Shown piece after piece: positions 1 to 10,892 of a stretch of DNA of 64,000 nt. This stretch comes from Colias croceus. Lineage: Eukaryota; Arthropoda; Insecta; Lepidoptera; Pieridae. A model generated the notes under the pieces. That model had not been told where the DNA came from and searched no databases. It saw nothing but the letters and a program-made list of their open reading frames with translations. The stretch's first letter is position 1; the number at the start of each line of letters is the position of its first letter. The stretch lies in contig NC_059564.1 in NCBI RefSeq assembly GCF_905220415.1, positions 4,414,501-4,478,500 on the forward strand, given 5' to 3'. A program made the position numbers and the translations under genes.

Positions 1-298
1 TTTTGTTTTGTTTATATGTTATTTTATATATCATTTATTAATATAAATACATATATTTTAATTGCTAAAATCTCCAAACGGTTTGACATTATATTACCTA
101 TATGTATACTGGTAACATCAACCGACCATCCACCGGCCACAATTTTGACGTCATCCGTCACTCGCAGCAAAACGCCCGTGCCAGTCACACGCATTTATGT
201 TCGCTGAGTGTTCTCTCGCATTTGTTAGTCGCCTTGAGTTGAGTAGTTTTATTCCTCGGTGCATCTTTTGTGAGTGTTTAGATCCATTGATCTTGAAA
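1..298 (+). other. Leader upstream of the transposase ORF
   Basis: AT-rich start of the window, becoming GC-richer from about 120. The reading frame of the transposase is open from 197 (an extra 34 residues beginning MFAECS), but the 299 start fits better because it follows AAA and opens the basic N-terminus. I saw no terminal inverted repeat here that pairs with sequence after 1630. Confidence 0.4.
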
Positions 299-1630
299 AT
301 GCCGAAAGGACAAGTTTTGAAAGGACAATCCAGACAGTTAGTGCTAAAACTTTGTGATTTCTTTGAGAAAGAAAATCAAAATGGCGGTCCTCTCATACCT
401 TTCTCGCAAGTGCGAAACCGTGTTTCGGTTGCATTGGGTATCAGTCTACCAACTGTGACTAAAATTACGAATGATGCCTACGGTAGGAGCGGCTTGGAAA
501 GAAACAAACCTTCTACACCAAAAAGAAAGCGTCGGCCTCGTAAGGTGACAGGTGTTGATGATTTTGACGCTGATGCCATTCGTCGTCATGTATATGACTA
601 CTATTTAAAAAAAGAAATTCCAACTTTAAGAAAACTTATTGTTTCCTTGCAAAGAAGTGGTTTATTTCATGGTCAAAAATCTTCATTGGCCAAAGTTTTA
701 AAAACAATTGGCTTTTCATTTAAAAAATCTGATAAAAGAAAAGTGTTAATGGAACGAACTGATGTTGCTTTGTCACGATGTGACTTTTTAAGAAAGGCAA
801 AAAGAATACAAGATTGGACAAATATTGTTTTTACAGATGAAACATGGCTCAACGCTAACCACACAATATCCCGTTCCTGGACTGACGGTACTGCTGCATC
901 AACCTCCGCAGTACCAATGGGAAAAGGTGAACGCCTCATCATATGTCACGCTGGTACGGCAAAAGGTTTTGTACGAAATGCACTGCTGGCATTCAAATCT
1001 AAGAAATCAGGCGATTACCACGAAGAAATGAATGCAGAGGTCTATGAAGAGTGGTTCAAAAACATGCTCCTATCATTGGAAGAACCATCTACAATTTTAA
1101 TTGATAACGCACCTTACCACTCTCGCCAAATTGATAAAATGCCAACACAAGCTAATAAAAAACATGAAATTATTAATTGGCTTCGCGATAATGGAGAAAA
1201 TGTGGACGATTCTATGTTAAAAATAGAATTATTACAAATATTAAAAACAAAAAAAAAACCTAAACGCTATGTAATAGATGAAATGGCAGCAGAATATGGC
1301 CATATCGTCCTTAGAATTCCTCCTTATCACTGCCAATACAACGCTATAGAGCTCATCTGGGCTCAAGTAAAAGGGCATGCTGCGAGAAGCAATACGAGCC
1401 CGCCATTCACAGCGAATAAAATGTTGGCATTACTAAAAGACGCTTGCACCCACGTGACGGCCGAGAACTGGGCAAGAGTGGTGGAGAGAACTAAACGTAT
1501 CATATTATCTGATTGGGACCGTGATATTGCATTCGACAATATATGCACACAAGACCTTATCCTACATATTACTGAAGACTCCTCATCGGACGAATCCAGT
1601 GAAGATTGTAATTCTGACGACTTAGGCTAA
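299..1630 (+). CDS. DDE transposase, IS630-Tc1-mariner superfamily
   Basis: Intact 443-residue ORF for a cut-and-paste DNA transposase, which would bind element ends and catalyse strand cleavage and joining in the nucleus. Residues 1-60 look like a helix-turn-helix (ISLPTVTKI near 48-56), followed by a basic stretch KRKRRPRK at 75-82. The catalytic core has IVFTDETW with Asp180, TILIDNAPYH with Asp269, and PPYHCQYNAIELIW with Glu351. The second Asp and the Glu are separated by 81 residues, far more than the 34-39 of classic Tc1 or mariner, because of a helical insert at about 282-330. The C-terminus is a Ser/Asp/Glu-rich acidic tail. The start chosen is the ATG at 299; an in-frame ATG at 197 would add 34 residues. 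No stop or frameshift is present, so it is either a recent insertion or a domesticated gene; I found no terminal repeats that would decide. The class is clear, the subfamily is inferred from spacing only. Confidence 0.85.
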   Translation: MPKGQVLKGQSRQLVLKLCDFFEKENQNGGPLIPFSQVRNRVSVALGISLPTVTKITNDAYGRSGLERNKPSTPKRKRRPRKVTGVDDFDADAIRRHVYDYYLKKEIPTLRKLIVSLQRSGLFHGQKSSLAKVLKTIGFSFKKSDKRKVLMERTDVALSRCDFLRKAKRIQDWTNIVFTDETWLNANHTISRSWTDGTAASTSAVPMGKGERLIICHAGTAKGFVRNALLAFKSKKSGDYHEEMNAEVYEEWFKNMLLSLEEPSTILIDNAPYHSRQIDKMPTQANKKHEIINWLRDNGENVDDSMLKIELLQILKTKKKPKRYVIDEMAAEYGHIVLRIPPYHCQYNAIELIWAQVKGHAARSNTSPPFTANKMLALLKDACTHVTAENWARVVERTKRIILSDWDRDIAFDNICTQDLILHITEDSSSDESSEDCNSDDLG

Positions 1631-1634
1631 TAAA
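1629..1634 (+). promoter_or_regulatory. AATAAA poly(A) signal overlapping the transposase stop
   Basis: AATAAA begins inside the TAA stop codon. Such a compact 3' end is common in transposons; use as a poly(A) signal is inferred. Confidence 0.4.
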
Positions 1635-1976
1635 ATAGATTAAACTACTCTCGTTGTTTTATTTGTTTTTCAAACTAAAAAAAAAGTAAAACTTTATATT
1701 ATATTAATATTTTATTTGGTTTCTATCTTACAATTTGGTTGTTTTTATGTTTAAATAACATTAACTTAGTAGAAGAATTTTTTATCGGATATATTCACAT
1801 TTCGATTATTTATAATCTGTGGCACAATAATATTGAATCGTTCTGTGAAGCACATCTCTAAGTGGGCGGTACCTGTCCATAAAGAACAGTATTTTATTGT
1901 ATGACATTTTTACATAATAAATACAAAATTTCATAGTTGTGAGCTGTCAAAAAGCAAATAATATAATGGACAGAGT
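1631..1976. other. AT-rich flank downstream of the transposase
   Basis: AT-rich sequence with no ORF. I looked for a terminal repeat matching the region before 299 and found none I could support. Confidence 0.4.
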
Positions 1977-2157
1977 ATAGCTTACCGCCCGCGGCTTCGC
2001 CCGCTTTCTCTAAAACCTTATATACTTAAACCTTCCTCTTGAATCACTCTATCTATTAAAAAAACCGCATCAAAATCCGTTGCTTAGTTTTAAAGATTTA
2101 AGCATACAAAGGGACATAGGGACAGAAAAGGCGACTTTGTTTTATACTATGTAGTGA
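1977..2157 (-). mobile_element. Helitron-like element, family Hel-C
   Basis: On the minus strand it starts TCACTACATAGTATAAAAC and ends with the hairpin GCGGGCGAAGCCGCGGGC and GTAAGCTAT. Hel-C is defined by the core GATGCGGTTTTTTT and recurs at least seven more times in the window. The 5' TC, 3' hairpin and CTAR-type end, without inverted termini, fit non-autonomous Helitrons; no coding capacity. Confidence 0.75.
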
Positions 2158-2488
2158 TGGGGATGTGTGTTATATAATGTGGTTGTTAAATGCAAGATCA
2201 TATAAATTCTGTTATGGGATATAATACCTATGTAAAATGTTTCTTTTTCTTCTATTCTTAAAAAAAAATTTGAGTAAAGTAATAGAGTAAACACCTCTCA
2301 AGTTTTTTTTTTAATATAACTGAGTTTAAATACAATATTGTTATGTTTGAATATTATGTTAAAAACTTAAACATTAAGTTATATTACTTCGTACCTCTCC
2401 ATTTTAGTTTAAAAACCACTTCAAATATCCCATCAAATCTGATTTATGAATCCCATAAACTTAATTATATTAGGTATTATAGTTATTA
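2158..2488. other. AT-rich spacer
   Basis: No gene or recognisable repeat seen. Confidence 0.4.
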
Positions 2489-2805
2489 CTAGCTTCCGCC
2501 CGCGACTCCGTCCGCGCGGAAAAATTACGATTTATTTTATTTTCTACGTATTTTTCCGGGATAAAAAGTATCCTATTTTATGCCCAGGATAATAAGGTAT
2601 AATTATACCAAGTTTCATCGAAATTGCACCGTTAGTTTTCACGTGATGCCTGAACATACAGATAGACAGACAGACAGACAGACAAAAAGTTTTTTAATCA
2701 CATATTTGGGTTTGGTATCGATCCAGTAACACCCCCTGCTATTTATTTTATCAATATTTTCAATGTACAGAATTGACCCTTCTACAGATTTATTATATGT
2801 ATAGA
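2489..2805 (-). mobile_element. Helitron-like element, family Hel-D
   Basis: Minus-strand copy running from TCTATACATATAATAAATC to a hairpin CGCGCGGACGGAGTCGCG followed by GGAAGCTAG. It contains a GTCT microsatellite and the shared phrase TGACACCCCCTGC-like block. Other copies are at 6247-6719 and 34169-34483. Confidence 0.72.
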
Positions 2806-2967
2806 TAATAGATATTTATTTGATAGTTATAAGAATATGTTCGTTCTTATTTATTGTAATTAGCGATTAGAAATTATAGTTCCTGTCTTGTAAATATTAA
2901 TTATGGATAATTTATTGTTATTATAATTGTATAATAAGAATAAAAAATAAAGTTTTTATTCTTCTAA

Positions 2968-3149
2968 AGCCGGATACTCACGTACCTGCAGCAGGGGCAA
3001 TATTGGAATTGTACCCTTAATTGGCTCCTTAATTGTGATGTGTATAGACAAGCAGGGGCAATTTAGAGAACAACTGAAATTGCTCCGACCGCCGTGCCAC
3101 CGAGATTGTTCCAATATTGCCCCTGAGGCAGGTACGTGAATAGCCGGCT
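2968..3149. mobile_element. MITE-1, inverted-repeat element
   Basis: Imperfect terminal inverted repeats of about 40 bp, starting AGCCGG.TACTCACGTACC at both ends and including GGGGCAATATTGGAA. No coding capacity. A second copy is at 37156-37332. Confidence 0.75.
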
Positions 3150-3790
3150 AAAAATTCATGGTCTTACCACAAAAAAATTTAAACACAGTCTAACTTTAAA
3201 CCAGGGATCTGTCAGTTTAATAGTTGTCTATGTGAAATACGAGAAAACCAGATTAAAGAGAACCCGCGCTTAAAGTTAAACCCTCTCTAAAGTTTTTTTA
3301 TGGTACGACAGTCAGGTTTTAATAAAAGTTAAGTCATATAGTAATAAAATGATGCGATATCATAACCAATTAAAATTACAAATAGTAATAATTTAAAATA
3401 GTTTTATTATGTAAATGTATATATTTTTGATGTCCTAATTTGAATATAAGAAATTACAAACGCCTTAGGAAAGATGTTTCCCTATTTTAGAATAATTTGT
3501 TGTAAAAATCAGTATTCCGTCTCTTTTACTCTCAAGTAAAAAGACGTTATTAAGAAAGAGACAAAGCATTAATTTTTCTATTTCTAAATAAAAATTAGAG
3601 TATTGCCTAAGAGTTCTTTTCTCAATTTTTAATTCAATAAATTTTTTAATAATAAAGTGAATTTGTCTCTCTCTTTTGTATTAAAATTGTATGAGATAGC
3701 GATATTATCTTTCGATTATATTCTACAAAAATAATTATGACAAATTAGAGACATATAAATAAATGCTGTTTGTAAATGAGGCTTATAATG
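3150..3790. other. AT-rich spacer
   Basis: No gene. No repeat family recognised from elsewhere in the window. Confidence 0.4.
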
Positions 3791-3972
3791 TTAAGGCCGA
3801 TTTTTCAATCCTTGGTTAAAATTTATCCGTCCCATAAAGTATTACACGAACATTTTAAAATGTCACCTGTTGTCAAATACGGACAATGAGAATACAGCTT
3901 CATTTTTGAAATGGTAGTTTAATACGTTATTCGAAGAATAAGTTTTAACCAAGGATTGGAAAATAAGCCCTT
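3791..3972. mobile_element. MITE-2, inverted-repeat element
   Basis: Ends carry an imperfect ~30-bp inverted repeat beginning TTAAGGCCGATTTTTCAATC and including CCTTGGTTAAAA. A related copy lies at 4884-5037. Confidence 0.7.
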
Positions 3973-4326
3973 ACTAAAATTATATAATGTACAAAGCCAC
4001 AGTTTAGAAAATCTTGCACAGATTACGTATTTTTTTTGTAAATAGGTATGTATTTTGTTTAGTCATTGTTTTCTTCCAACTTGTTGAATTTGTAAATATT
4101 ATTATAATAAAGAATTATTTAATTGTCGACTGCGTTAGTATGTGAATAAAAAATATATATGGTTTTAAAAATTTATATGTTTGTTTTATTTTTTATAAGA
4201 ACACACATTTACCTCTTTCCACATTTTTTATCAATTTTGAAATAATTATGTCAGTTATATGAATAAAAGGAGCCCTAATTCCTTTATTAATAAAATAAAA
4301 TTAACACACAGACAATTTTAATTAAA
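3973..4326. other. AT-rich spacer
   Basis: Nothing beyond AT-rich sequence and short A/T runs. Confidence 0.35.
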
Positions 4327-4525
4327 TCTAAGTATACTAATATTATAAAGCTGAAGAGTTTGTTTGTTTGAACGCGCTAATCTCGAGAACTACTGGTCCG
4401 ATTTGAAAAATTTTTTCAATGTTAGATAGCCCATTTATCGATAAAGGTTATAGGCTATACCTATATCATCACGCTACGACCAACAGGAGTGGAGCCACGG
4501 GGGTGAAATCGCGCGGAGCAGCTAG
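4327..4525 (+). mobile_element. Helitron-like element, family Hel-B
   Basis: Hel-B is defined by ACTAATATTATAAAGCTGAA at the 5' end, the phrase GAACGCGCTAATCTC, and a GC-rich 3' end closing in AGCTAG before T. This copy begins TCTAAGTATAC and ends GCGCGGAGCAGCTAG. About a dozen copies occur in the window on both strands. Confidence 0.75.
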
Positions 4526-4883
4526 TTTAAGAAAGTATAGAGTATCATAGAAAACGATACTTTGTAGAAACATGTCCAAGATTCTTTGAAACATAACAAG
4601 TATCGAACTCACGACTATGGATGAACGTGTAGCTTAAATTTTCTACCAAAAAGATACTTAAATATTTTTCCATTTTCTACCAAAGAGGTAGGAATCTAGA
4701 ATTCGTTTTAAGCAATTTCATAAAAAACATACGTACCTACTTACTAGTACCCACTAGCTCAATGCTCAATCGATTACAAACAGAAGGAAGGTTAGGGAAA
4801 CCTTTATAGTTGTGGTATTGTTTATGAAAATAAAACACATCTCTATACGAAAATTATTTATTGAAACAACATAAATTCTTCTG

Positions 4884-5037
4884 TTAGGGCTGAATTTTCA
4901 ATCCATGAATATTAGATATTTGTTTAATAAAGAGAAAACAAAGGAATAACAAAAAAATGTCACCTTAAATCATCAAAATATTATTGATACAATAATTGTT
5001 AACCAAGGATTGAATAATCGGCCCTTAACGTAATCAT
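4884..5037. mobile_element. MITE-2, second copy
   Basis: Left end TTAGGGCTGAATTTTCAATC and right end ending ATCGGCCCTTA form the same inverted repeat as 3791-3972; the interior differs. Confidence 0.6.
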
Positions 5038-5094
5038 AACAACAAAAATAATGAATTAATTACAATGGTTCTTAATAATCAGTTCATATACGTT

Positions 5095-5175
5095 CCCACT
5101 GCTGGGACACGGGCCTCCTAAGTACCTACCCTACCTACAGGCCGCCATCATCCACCACGCTGGTCAAGTACGGGC
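5095..5175. repeat. Fragment of a lepidopteran interspersed repeat
   Basis: Contains CCACTGCTGGGACACGGGCC and CCACCACGCTGG. A matching inverted fragment with CCAGCGTGGGATTTTGG and GTGCTGTGTCCCAACAGTG lies near 25012-25095. Parent element not identified. Confidence 0.5.
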
Positions 5176-5319
5176 AAATGTCACATGTCGTCGAACTTTT
5201 GATTTTTGTGCATCGGAGAAGCAACCTATGAAAAATATTATAGTTTTATTTAAATAAATAAGACATGAAATATTGTTTGACTTTCTATCTTATTCTCGTT
5301 GTTCTTCTCAAAACAAGGT

Positions 5320-5523
5320 CTAGCTTTTCGCCCGCGTTTTCAATGAAAAACCCGCATAGGGTAGGCAATAGGATTTCCGGGATAAAACCTATCCTATGTT
5401 AATCCAAGTTACCTTCTATATGTGTGCTAAATTTCATTGTAATCGGTTTGGTAGTATTTGCGTGAAAGAGTAACAAACACACACACATCCTCACAAACTT
5501 TCGCATTTATAATATTAGTAGGA
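5320..5523 (-). mobile_element. Helitron-like element, family Hel-A
   Basis: Hel-A is defined on its own strand by TCCTACTAATATTATAAATG at the 5' end, GAACCGATTACAATGAAATT in the middle, the phrase GGTTTTATCCCGGAAATCCC, and a 3' hairpin GCGGGCGAAGCCGCGGGCGG then AAAGCTAG. This copy has lost part of the hairpin and carries a small insertion near the 3' end. Confidence 0.75.
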
Positions 5524-5707
5524 ATAGGATAGATCACGCTTTCGATAAGATAATCTCATGGAAATATTGTGGTTTTAATTAAATATGATTGGATCGAGTC
5601 TAAAGGAGTCGGCTACATACATCCTTAAAAGAATATAGGTGAAGTTATTATAAGCGTGTTTGTAACAAAAATTACACAGAGAAAAATGTACACGTACCTA
5701 TACGTTA

Positions 5708-5903
5708 CTAGCTGTGCTCTGCGGTTTTACCCGCATTGGTGCTCAGCTCCTGTTGGTCTTAGCGTGATGAAATATAGCCTATAGCTATCCTCGATAAATG
5801 GGCTATCTAACACCGAAAGAATTTTTCAAATCGGACCAGTAGTTCCCGAGATTAGCGCGTTCAAACAAACAAACTCTTCAGCTTTATAATAATAGTATAC
5901 ATA
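5708..5903 (-). mobile_element. Helitron-like element, Hel-B
   Basis: Minus-strand Hel-B copy; CTAG end at 5708-5711, 5' end near 5900 slightly decayed. Confidence 0.72.
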
Positions 5904-6246
5904 GTACATAATACATATATATAAATATACGTTCATCACAGTCAATATATAAATTAGTCACACAAAGCCACTGCATACAACTAGCTAATAATTAGCTGTA
6001 AGTTATTTTAATGAGTGTAAATAAATCACACGCGTCGTGTGACGTACGGACAGATGTAATGTGCATTAATTGGAGCCAATTATGGGCTGTGTATTGAAAT
6101 GGAATATTATTTAACTGTATGGTAAGTATGTGTAAGTAATTTTGACTTATGGGATATGAGGCAGATATAGGTAGTATACATCTGTATTAATAAACTTTGC
6201 CGTCTTCTTATCAACGAGTTGATTTGTACTCGCTTTAATCTATACA
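5904..6246. other. AT-rich spacer
   Basis: No gene or repeat recognised. Confidence 0.35.
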
Positions 6247-6719
6247 TCTATACATATAATAAATCTGTAGAAGGGTCAATTCTGTACATTGAAAATATTG
6301 AAAAAATAACTAGCAGGGGGTGTTACTGGATCGATACCAAACCCAAATATGTGATTAAAAAAATTTTTGTCTGTCTGTCTGTCTGTCTGTCTGTATGTGA
6401 AGACATCACGTGAAAACTACCGGTTCGATTTTGATGAAACTTGGTATAATTATACCTTATTATCCTGGGCGTAAAATAGGATACTTTTTATCCTGGAAAA
6501 ATACGTAGAAAAAAAATTAATCTCAATTTTTCAGTTATCCATAGACGTTGTTCTGTAGTAGGTACCGCGAACACACGTTGCGTATTATTATAGACCTAGC
6601 CGTCTTTGGGTCCAATAGATATTTATAAGATGTCATTGTCCGAGTTACTCAAAATGGAGAAATAAACCATCCACGCAAAGACCGACATCCGCGCGGACGG
6701 AGTCGCGGGCGGAAGCTAG
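6247..6719 (+). mobile_element. Helitron-like element, Hel-D, long version
   Basis: The ends match Hel-D (TCTATACAT start, GCGGGCGGAAGCTAG end), but this copy has about 150 bp more than the copies at 2489 and 34169, at roughly 6540-6690. The others are probably internal deletions of this kind of element, or this copy has gained an insertion. Confidence 0.7.
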
Positions 6720-6727
6720 TATATAAT

Positions 6728-6876
6728 AAAATCGTAGGAAAGTCAAAACTGTACATTGAATATATTTTACAACAATACTTGGGACGTGATCTACAAATAA
6801 AAAAATCGTAGGAAAGTTTACTACATTGCATATTTTTAAAAGAGTAGGTACCTACTTGGGGCGTGATCTACAATCG
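6728..6876 (+). repeat. Imperfect tandem duplication, ~75-bp unit
   Basis: Two adjacent units share AAATCGTAGGAAAGT, ACATTG and GACGTGATCTACAA-like phrases. It abuts the Hel-D element on the left and MITE-3 on the right. Confidence 0.55.
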
Positions 6877-6882
6877 ATCTTG

Positions 6883-7052
6883 AGAGCTAGCGTGCAAGAG
6901 CAATTTTTGTCTCCGCAACTATTTTGTCTCTCCCATCAAATTGTATGGGGAGTTGCGTCGCTACGTGCGCGCACTTTCTTACTAGCCCATAGAGTTGATG
7001 GGAGAGACTAAATAGTTGCGAAGACAAAAGTTGCTCTTGCGCTATAGCTCTT
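6883..7052. mobile_element. MITE-3, long inverted-repeat element
   Basis: Long imperfect inverted repeats from AGAGCTAGCGTGCAAGAGCA to TTGCTCTTGCGCTATAGCTC, including TTTGTCTCCGCAACTATTT and CTCTCCCATCAA. A second copy is at 38423-38572. Nearly the whole element could fold back. Confidence 0.75.
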
Positions 7053-7119
7053 CTCCCTGTTTCCTCCCTGCATTGTGTCACTAGAGCAATATATTTTTTA
7101 CTATTAATCTATGGTAACT

Positions 7120-7540
7120 TAAGGGCGGCCGTACACGGACCGCTTCAAGCAGTTGAGACCAACCGCTTGAAGCCGCGACCGCGCGGTGAACTATAGGCAT
7201 TCATTCACCGCCGTACACGTGACGGCTCGAGCCATCGCGACCGCTTCAAGCCGTCAACTGCATGACGAAATTCCACCGTGCCGTTGACGGCCCGCGAGCG
7301 GTCGTGAGGCATACACTGACTGCTCGAGCCGTTGACTGCGCTAGAGCCGTCGACGGCTCCCTTCCCCTCTGAAAATCAATGACTTGACTAGTCAAAAAAA
7401 TCAACCGCTCGAGCGGTTGGTAGCGACGGCTCGAGCGGTCAACAACCGACGGCTCGAGCAGTTGACGCCGACCTCTCAAGCCGTCCGTGTACGTCGCTCA
7501 GCTGTTAACTGCTCGAGCGGTCCGTGTACGGCCGCCCTTA
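7120..7540. mobile_element. MITE-4, 24-bp perfect inverted repeats with CTCGAGC-rich interior
   Basis: Perfect 24-bp terminal inverted repeats begin TAAGGGCGGCCGTACACGGA at 7120 and end in the complement at 7540. The interior is GC-rich with many variants of GCTCGAGCGGTTG and CGACGGCTCGAGC in both orientations, a degenerate palindromic sub-repeat. I saw no clear target-site duplication. Confidence 0.75.
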
Positions 7541-7644
7541 GCCATGTTCCTACGTTTTCCTTGGTGTCATAATATTCTAATTATTAAAAAAGGTATGAAT
7601 ATTTCATATCGTAAGTAAAAGGGCAGATTTTCCGTTATGTTCCG

Positions 7645-7868
7645 TCCTACTAATATTATAAATGCGAAAGTTTGTGAAGATGAGTGTGTGTGTGTGTATT
7701 TGTTACTCTATCACGCAAATACTATTGAACCGATTACAATGATATTTAGTACACATATAGAGGGTCACTTGAATTAACATATGGGTTTTATCCCGGAAAT
7801 CTCACGGGAACGGGAATTATGCGGGTTTTTCTTTGAAAACGCGGGCGAAGCCGCGGGCGGAAGGCTAG
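7645..7868 (+). mobile_element. Helitron-like element, Hel-A
   Basis: Complete-looking plus-strand copy from TCCTACTAATATTATAAATG to GGCTAG. Confidence 0.78.
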
Positions 7869-8648
7869 TCTTCCATAAAACTAAGTTTTGAGTTAATTAC
7901 GCTCTTACGCAATAGTTACTTATAAATAATAGCTTATAGCTAAAACGTATAGCTTTTTTAAACAATTATCTAGCGCTTATAAAACCCTAATCTATAGGAT
8001 ATAAAAATTAAAAATAAATTGCTGTTCGTTAGTCTCCCTAAAACTCGGGAACGACTGAGTCGTTTTAGGTGATTTTGGTTTAAAAATATTGTGCAGGGAG
8101 TCTAAACTCTAAACGGAGAAAAACTTAACAAAATAACGGCAGAGATATCTTGTGATGGCCGCTAATAATACGTAATTAGTTTTCAAAAAATATAAATAGA
8201 TTTTATAATAACAATCATGACAATCACACCAAAATAATTCGTCTCTATATCTTATCATACCTCGAGAACTACTGAACCAACTTAAAGTTAATAAAAGATT
8301 CCAAGTTACATCAAAGCGAATCACAGAGGTCGCGGGTTCGATTCTGCGAAGTACAAATGATGTATTGCATATAAAATATGATTTATTTGAAAGCAAGTTA
8401 GTTATTTATGACTTAGGTTTTGTTTCAACACTAATCAGTCTCTATATGGTCTCTACTCTATGATAAAAAGATGTAGATTGTCTGTAATGGTGTGCGTTTG
8501 TTATAAAAGTATGTAAGGCCAATTTTGGTCATAGATTATTTGATTATAGAAATGACATGTATGAATTTTAATAATTTCGTAATTAAAATTATAATATGGA
8601 TATTGATCAAGTAATTTTTTTGTGATTTGTATGATGTATCCTATCCTA
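7869..8648. other. AT-rich spacer with a tRNA-like B-box
   Basis: No gene. Near 8322-8345 the phrase GGTCGCGGGTTCGATTCTGC resembles a pol III B box, probably a SINE remnant. Confidence 0.35.
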
Positions 8649-8892
8649 TCCTACTAATATTATAAATGCGAAAGTTTGTGAGTTATGTATGTTTGTTACT
8701 CTTTCACGCAAATACTACTGAACCGATAACAATGAAATTTGGTACACATTTAGAAGGTAACTTAAATTAACACATAGGATAGGTTTTATCCCGGTTTGGT
8801 TGGTTTTAGTTAGTTGGTTTGGTTTAATCCCACGGAATCGGGAACTATGCGGATTTTTCTTTGAAAACGCGGACGAAGCCGCGGGCGGAAAG
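8649..8892 (+). mobile_element. Helitron-like element, Hel-A
   Basis: Starts TCCTACTAATATTATAAATG and keeps the 3' hairpin; the terminal CTAG is lost. A short TTGGTTGGTTTTAGTTAG-type expansion sits before the 3' end. Confidence 0.7.
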
Positions 8893-9555
8893 AAAATCTA
8901 CTAATAGGTATATCTTCGACTCTTCACGTGAAAACCACTGAACGAATTTTGATGATACTTTGCAGTACCCATAGCTATAGAAGTACTTGCTTGTCCCGCG
9001 GGTTCGGTCACGTTATCATAGTTAATATTATCTCTTCAGATGAAATATTTGAACTAAAATATAGTCATGAATCAACTGAAAGTGACGAAAAACATTAATG
9101 CGTACGTAAATACGTGTCGATTTATTTATATATATTGAAAGGGAACTGTCAGTACGTTGTTTAATGGTTTTAAAGCCGGTTTTAGCGTGTTAAGATGTAC
9201 TCATTTTGATGATTGAATTGATAAATCTTAAAGATTTGTTTATGTAAAGATTACTGGTATCATTGAAACTGCTTGACCGATTTGGATGAGATTATTGTTG
9301 ACCTCGACACTTGATACTGGAATTATACAGAATTTAGGTTCTTTGGCTTCCGAACTATCTATGTTATATGTTATGGCTTATCATTTTGCTCAAATTATTA
9401 AGTAAATTAAAGCCAGAGGTATATTTTTTTTTCATTGAAATTTGAAATTTAAGAAAACCTTGTAGATAGATCTATTGGATTTAGTAGTAATAAACTAATA
9501 AGTACCTACTTAGAATACTTAGATAATTGAATATAATATCCTTTTTATTCCCTTT
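8893..9555. other. Decayed Helitron-like remnants and AT-rich DNA
   Basis: Phrases such as CACGTGAAAACCACTGAACG near 8925 and GCTTGACCGATTTGGATGAG near 9270 suggest decayed Helitron-like copies. No gene. Confidence 0.35.
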
Positions 9556-9832
9556 GACTGACCGGTTGGCTTGGTTGATAGTGACCCTGCCTTCCAAGCC
9601 AGAGGTCGTGGGTTCGATTCCCACCCGGAGCAAATATATTTGAGTGATGAACGTAGATGTTTGCTCTGTGTCTGGGTGTTAATTATCTATATAAGTATTT
9701 ATTTAAAATTATATATGTATGTTTATCAGCCATCTGGTTTACATAACACAAGCGAAAGCTTACTATGGGATCAGATCGTGCCGTGTGTGAAAATTGTCCT
9801 GAAATATTTATTTATTATATTTATTATTACTT
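9556..9832 (+). mobile_element. tRNA-derived SINE
   Basis: The head carries tRNA-like pol III boxes: an A-box region GGTTGGCTTGGTTGATAGTG and a B box GGTCGTGGGTTCGATTCCC. It is followed by a SINE body (GAGTGATGAACGTAGATGTT, GTGTCTGGGTGTTAATTATC) and an AT-rich tail. A close inverted copy is at 38070-38317 and a related family member at 43617-43860. Confidence 0.8.
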
Positions 9833-10142
9833 TTTCAATGATTTAATTGGATTTGATTTATCTACATTTAATATCAATTATTTAAACATATAGTATTACA
9901 CTTAAAAAAGCATAAAAAATGGGATGGAAATACATATTTATTATTTTAAACTGTCGAAGAAAACGTACAAAGTCGCGTCTAAAACTAGTTCATCTGAAAA
10001 TAAACCCACTTTGCGTGAGTTATTGAGAACACTGACAGATATATCGTGCAAGCTATTGACTAAAATAAAACGTAATATTACTTGTTTGTTTGTCTGTTTA
10101 TTGGAAGATAATCAAGTGATGATTTGTTTATGCATTATGAAA
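9833..10142. other. AT-rich spacer
   Basis: No gene recognised; the open frame at 9924-10157 has no recognisable features and runs into a Hel-B copy. Confidence 0.4.
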
Positions 10143-10330
10143 ATACTAATATTATAAAGCTGAAGAGTTTGTTTGTTTGAACGCGCTAATCTCAATATCT
10201 ACAGGTCCGATTTGAAAAATTCTTTCGGTGTTAGATAGCCCATTTATTGAGGAAGGCTATAAACTATATATCATCACGCTAAGACCAACAGGAGTGGAAC
10301 ACTGCGGGTAAAACCGCAGGGCACAGCTAG
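10143..10330 (+). mobile_element. Helitron-like element, Hel-B
   Basis: Plus-strand copy ending GCAGGGCACAGCTAG before T; the 5' TC is degraded. Confidence 0.72.
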
Positions 10331-10648
10331 TTAAACTTAAACTTGGTGATGTAGTTTTTAACTTTTTAAAGTTGGTGGATTTTCATCGAAATTAAATCGA
10401 ATCGTAATATTTAATATTTGTGTTTGCTTGTCACTGAACTCCTCCTTAACGGCTGGACCGATTTTAATGAAATTTTACGATATATATTATTACGATTATA
10501 TATACCTAAGACGAATACAGAAATAAAGCTGTGGAAAATATTTAGTAAGTAATTAACTGAATTTATTAAACTCTATATTTTATTACAAAGTCAAGTATTT
10601 ATTATTAAATTCTAAATAGGTAAGTACTTAAGACAATCATCATCATCA

Positions 10649-10892
10649 TCACTACATACCTAGTATAAAACAAAGTTGCTTTTTCTGTCCCTATGTCTCT
10701 ATGTCCCTTTTTATGCTTAAATCTTTAAAACTACGGAACGGATTTTGATGCGGTTTTTTTTAATACATAGATTTTTTTAATACATACATTTTGATTACAT
10801 TTTTTTAATACATAGTGATTCAAGAGGAAGGTTTTAGTATATAATTTATTAGGTTTGAGACAAAGCGAGCGTAGCCGCGGGCTTAAAGCTAG
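10649..10892 (+). mobile_element. Helitron-like element, Hel-C
   Basis: Starts TCACTACATACCTAGTATAA after an ATC microsatellite and ends GCTTAAAGCTAG. A short internal duplication (TTTTTTTAATACATA repeated) lengthens it. Confidence 0.72.

Noticed and set aside
6367..6394. CTGT microsatellite as a separate feature
   Set aside because: It is an internal, recurrent part of Hel-D and is not independent.
9571..9846. A functional tRNA gene at the SINE head
   Set aside because: A and B boxes are present, but the acceptor stem and anticodon arm are not closed, and the SINE body follows directly.
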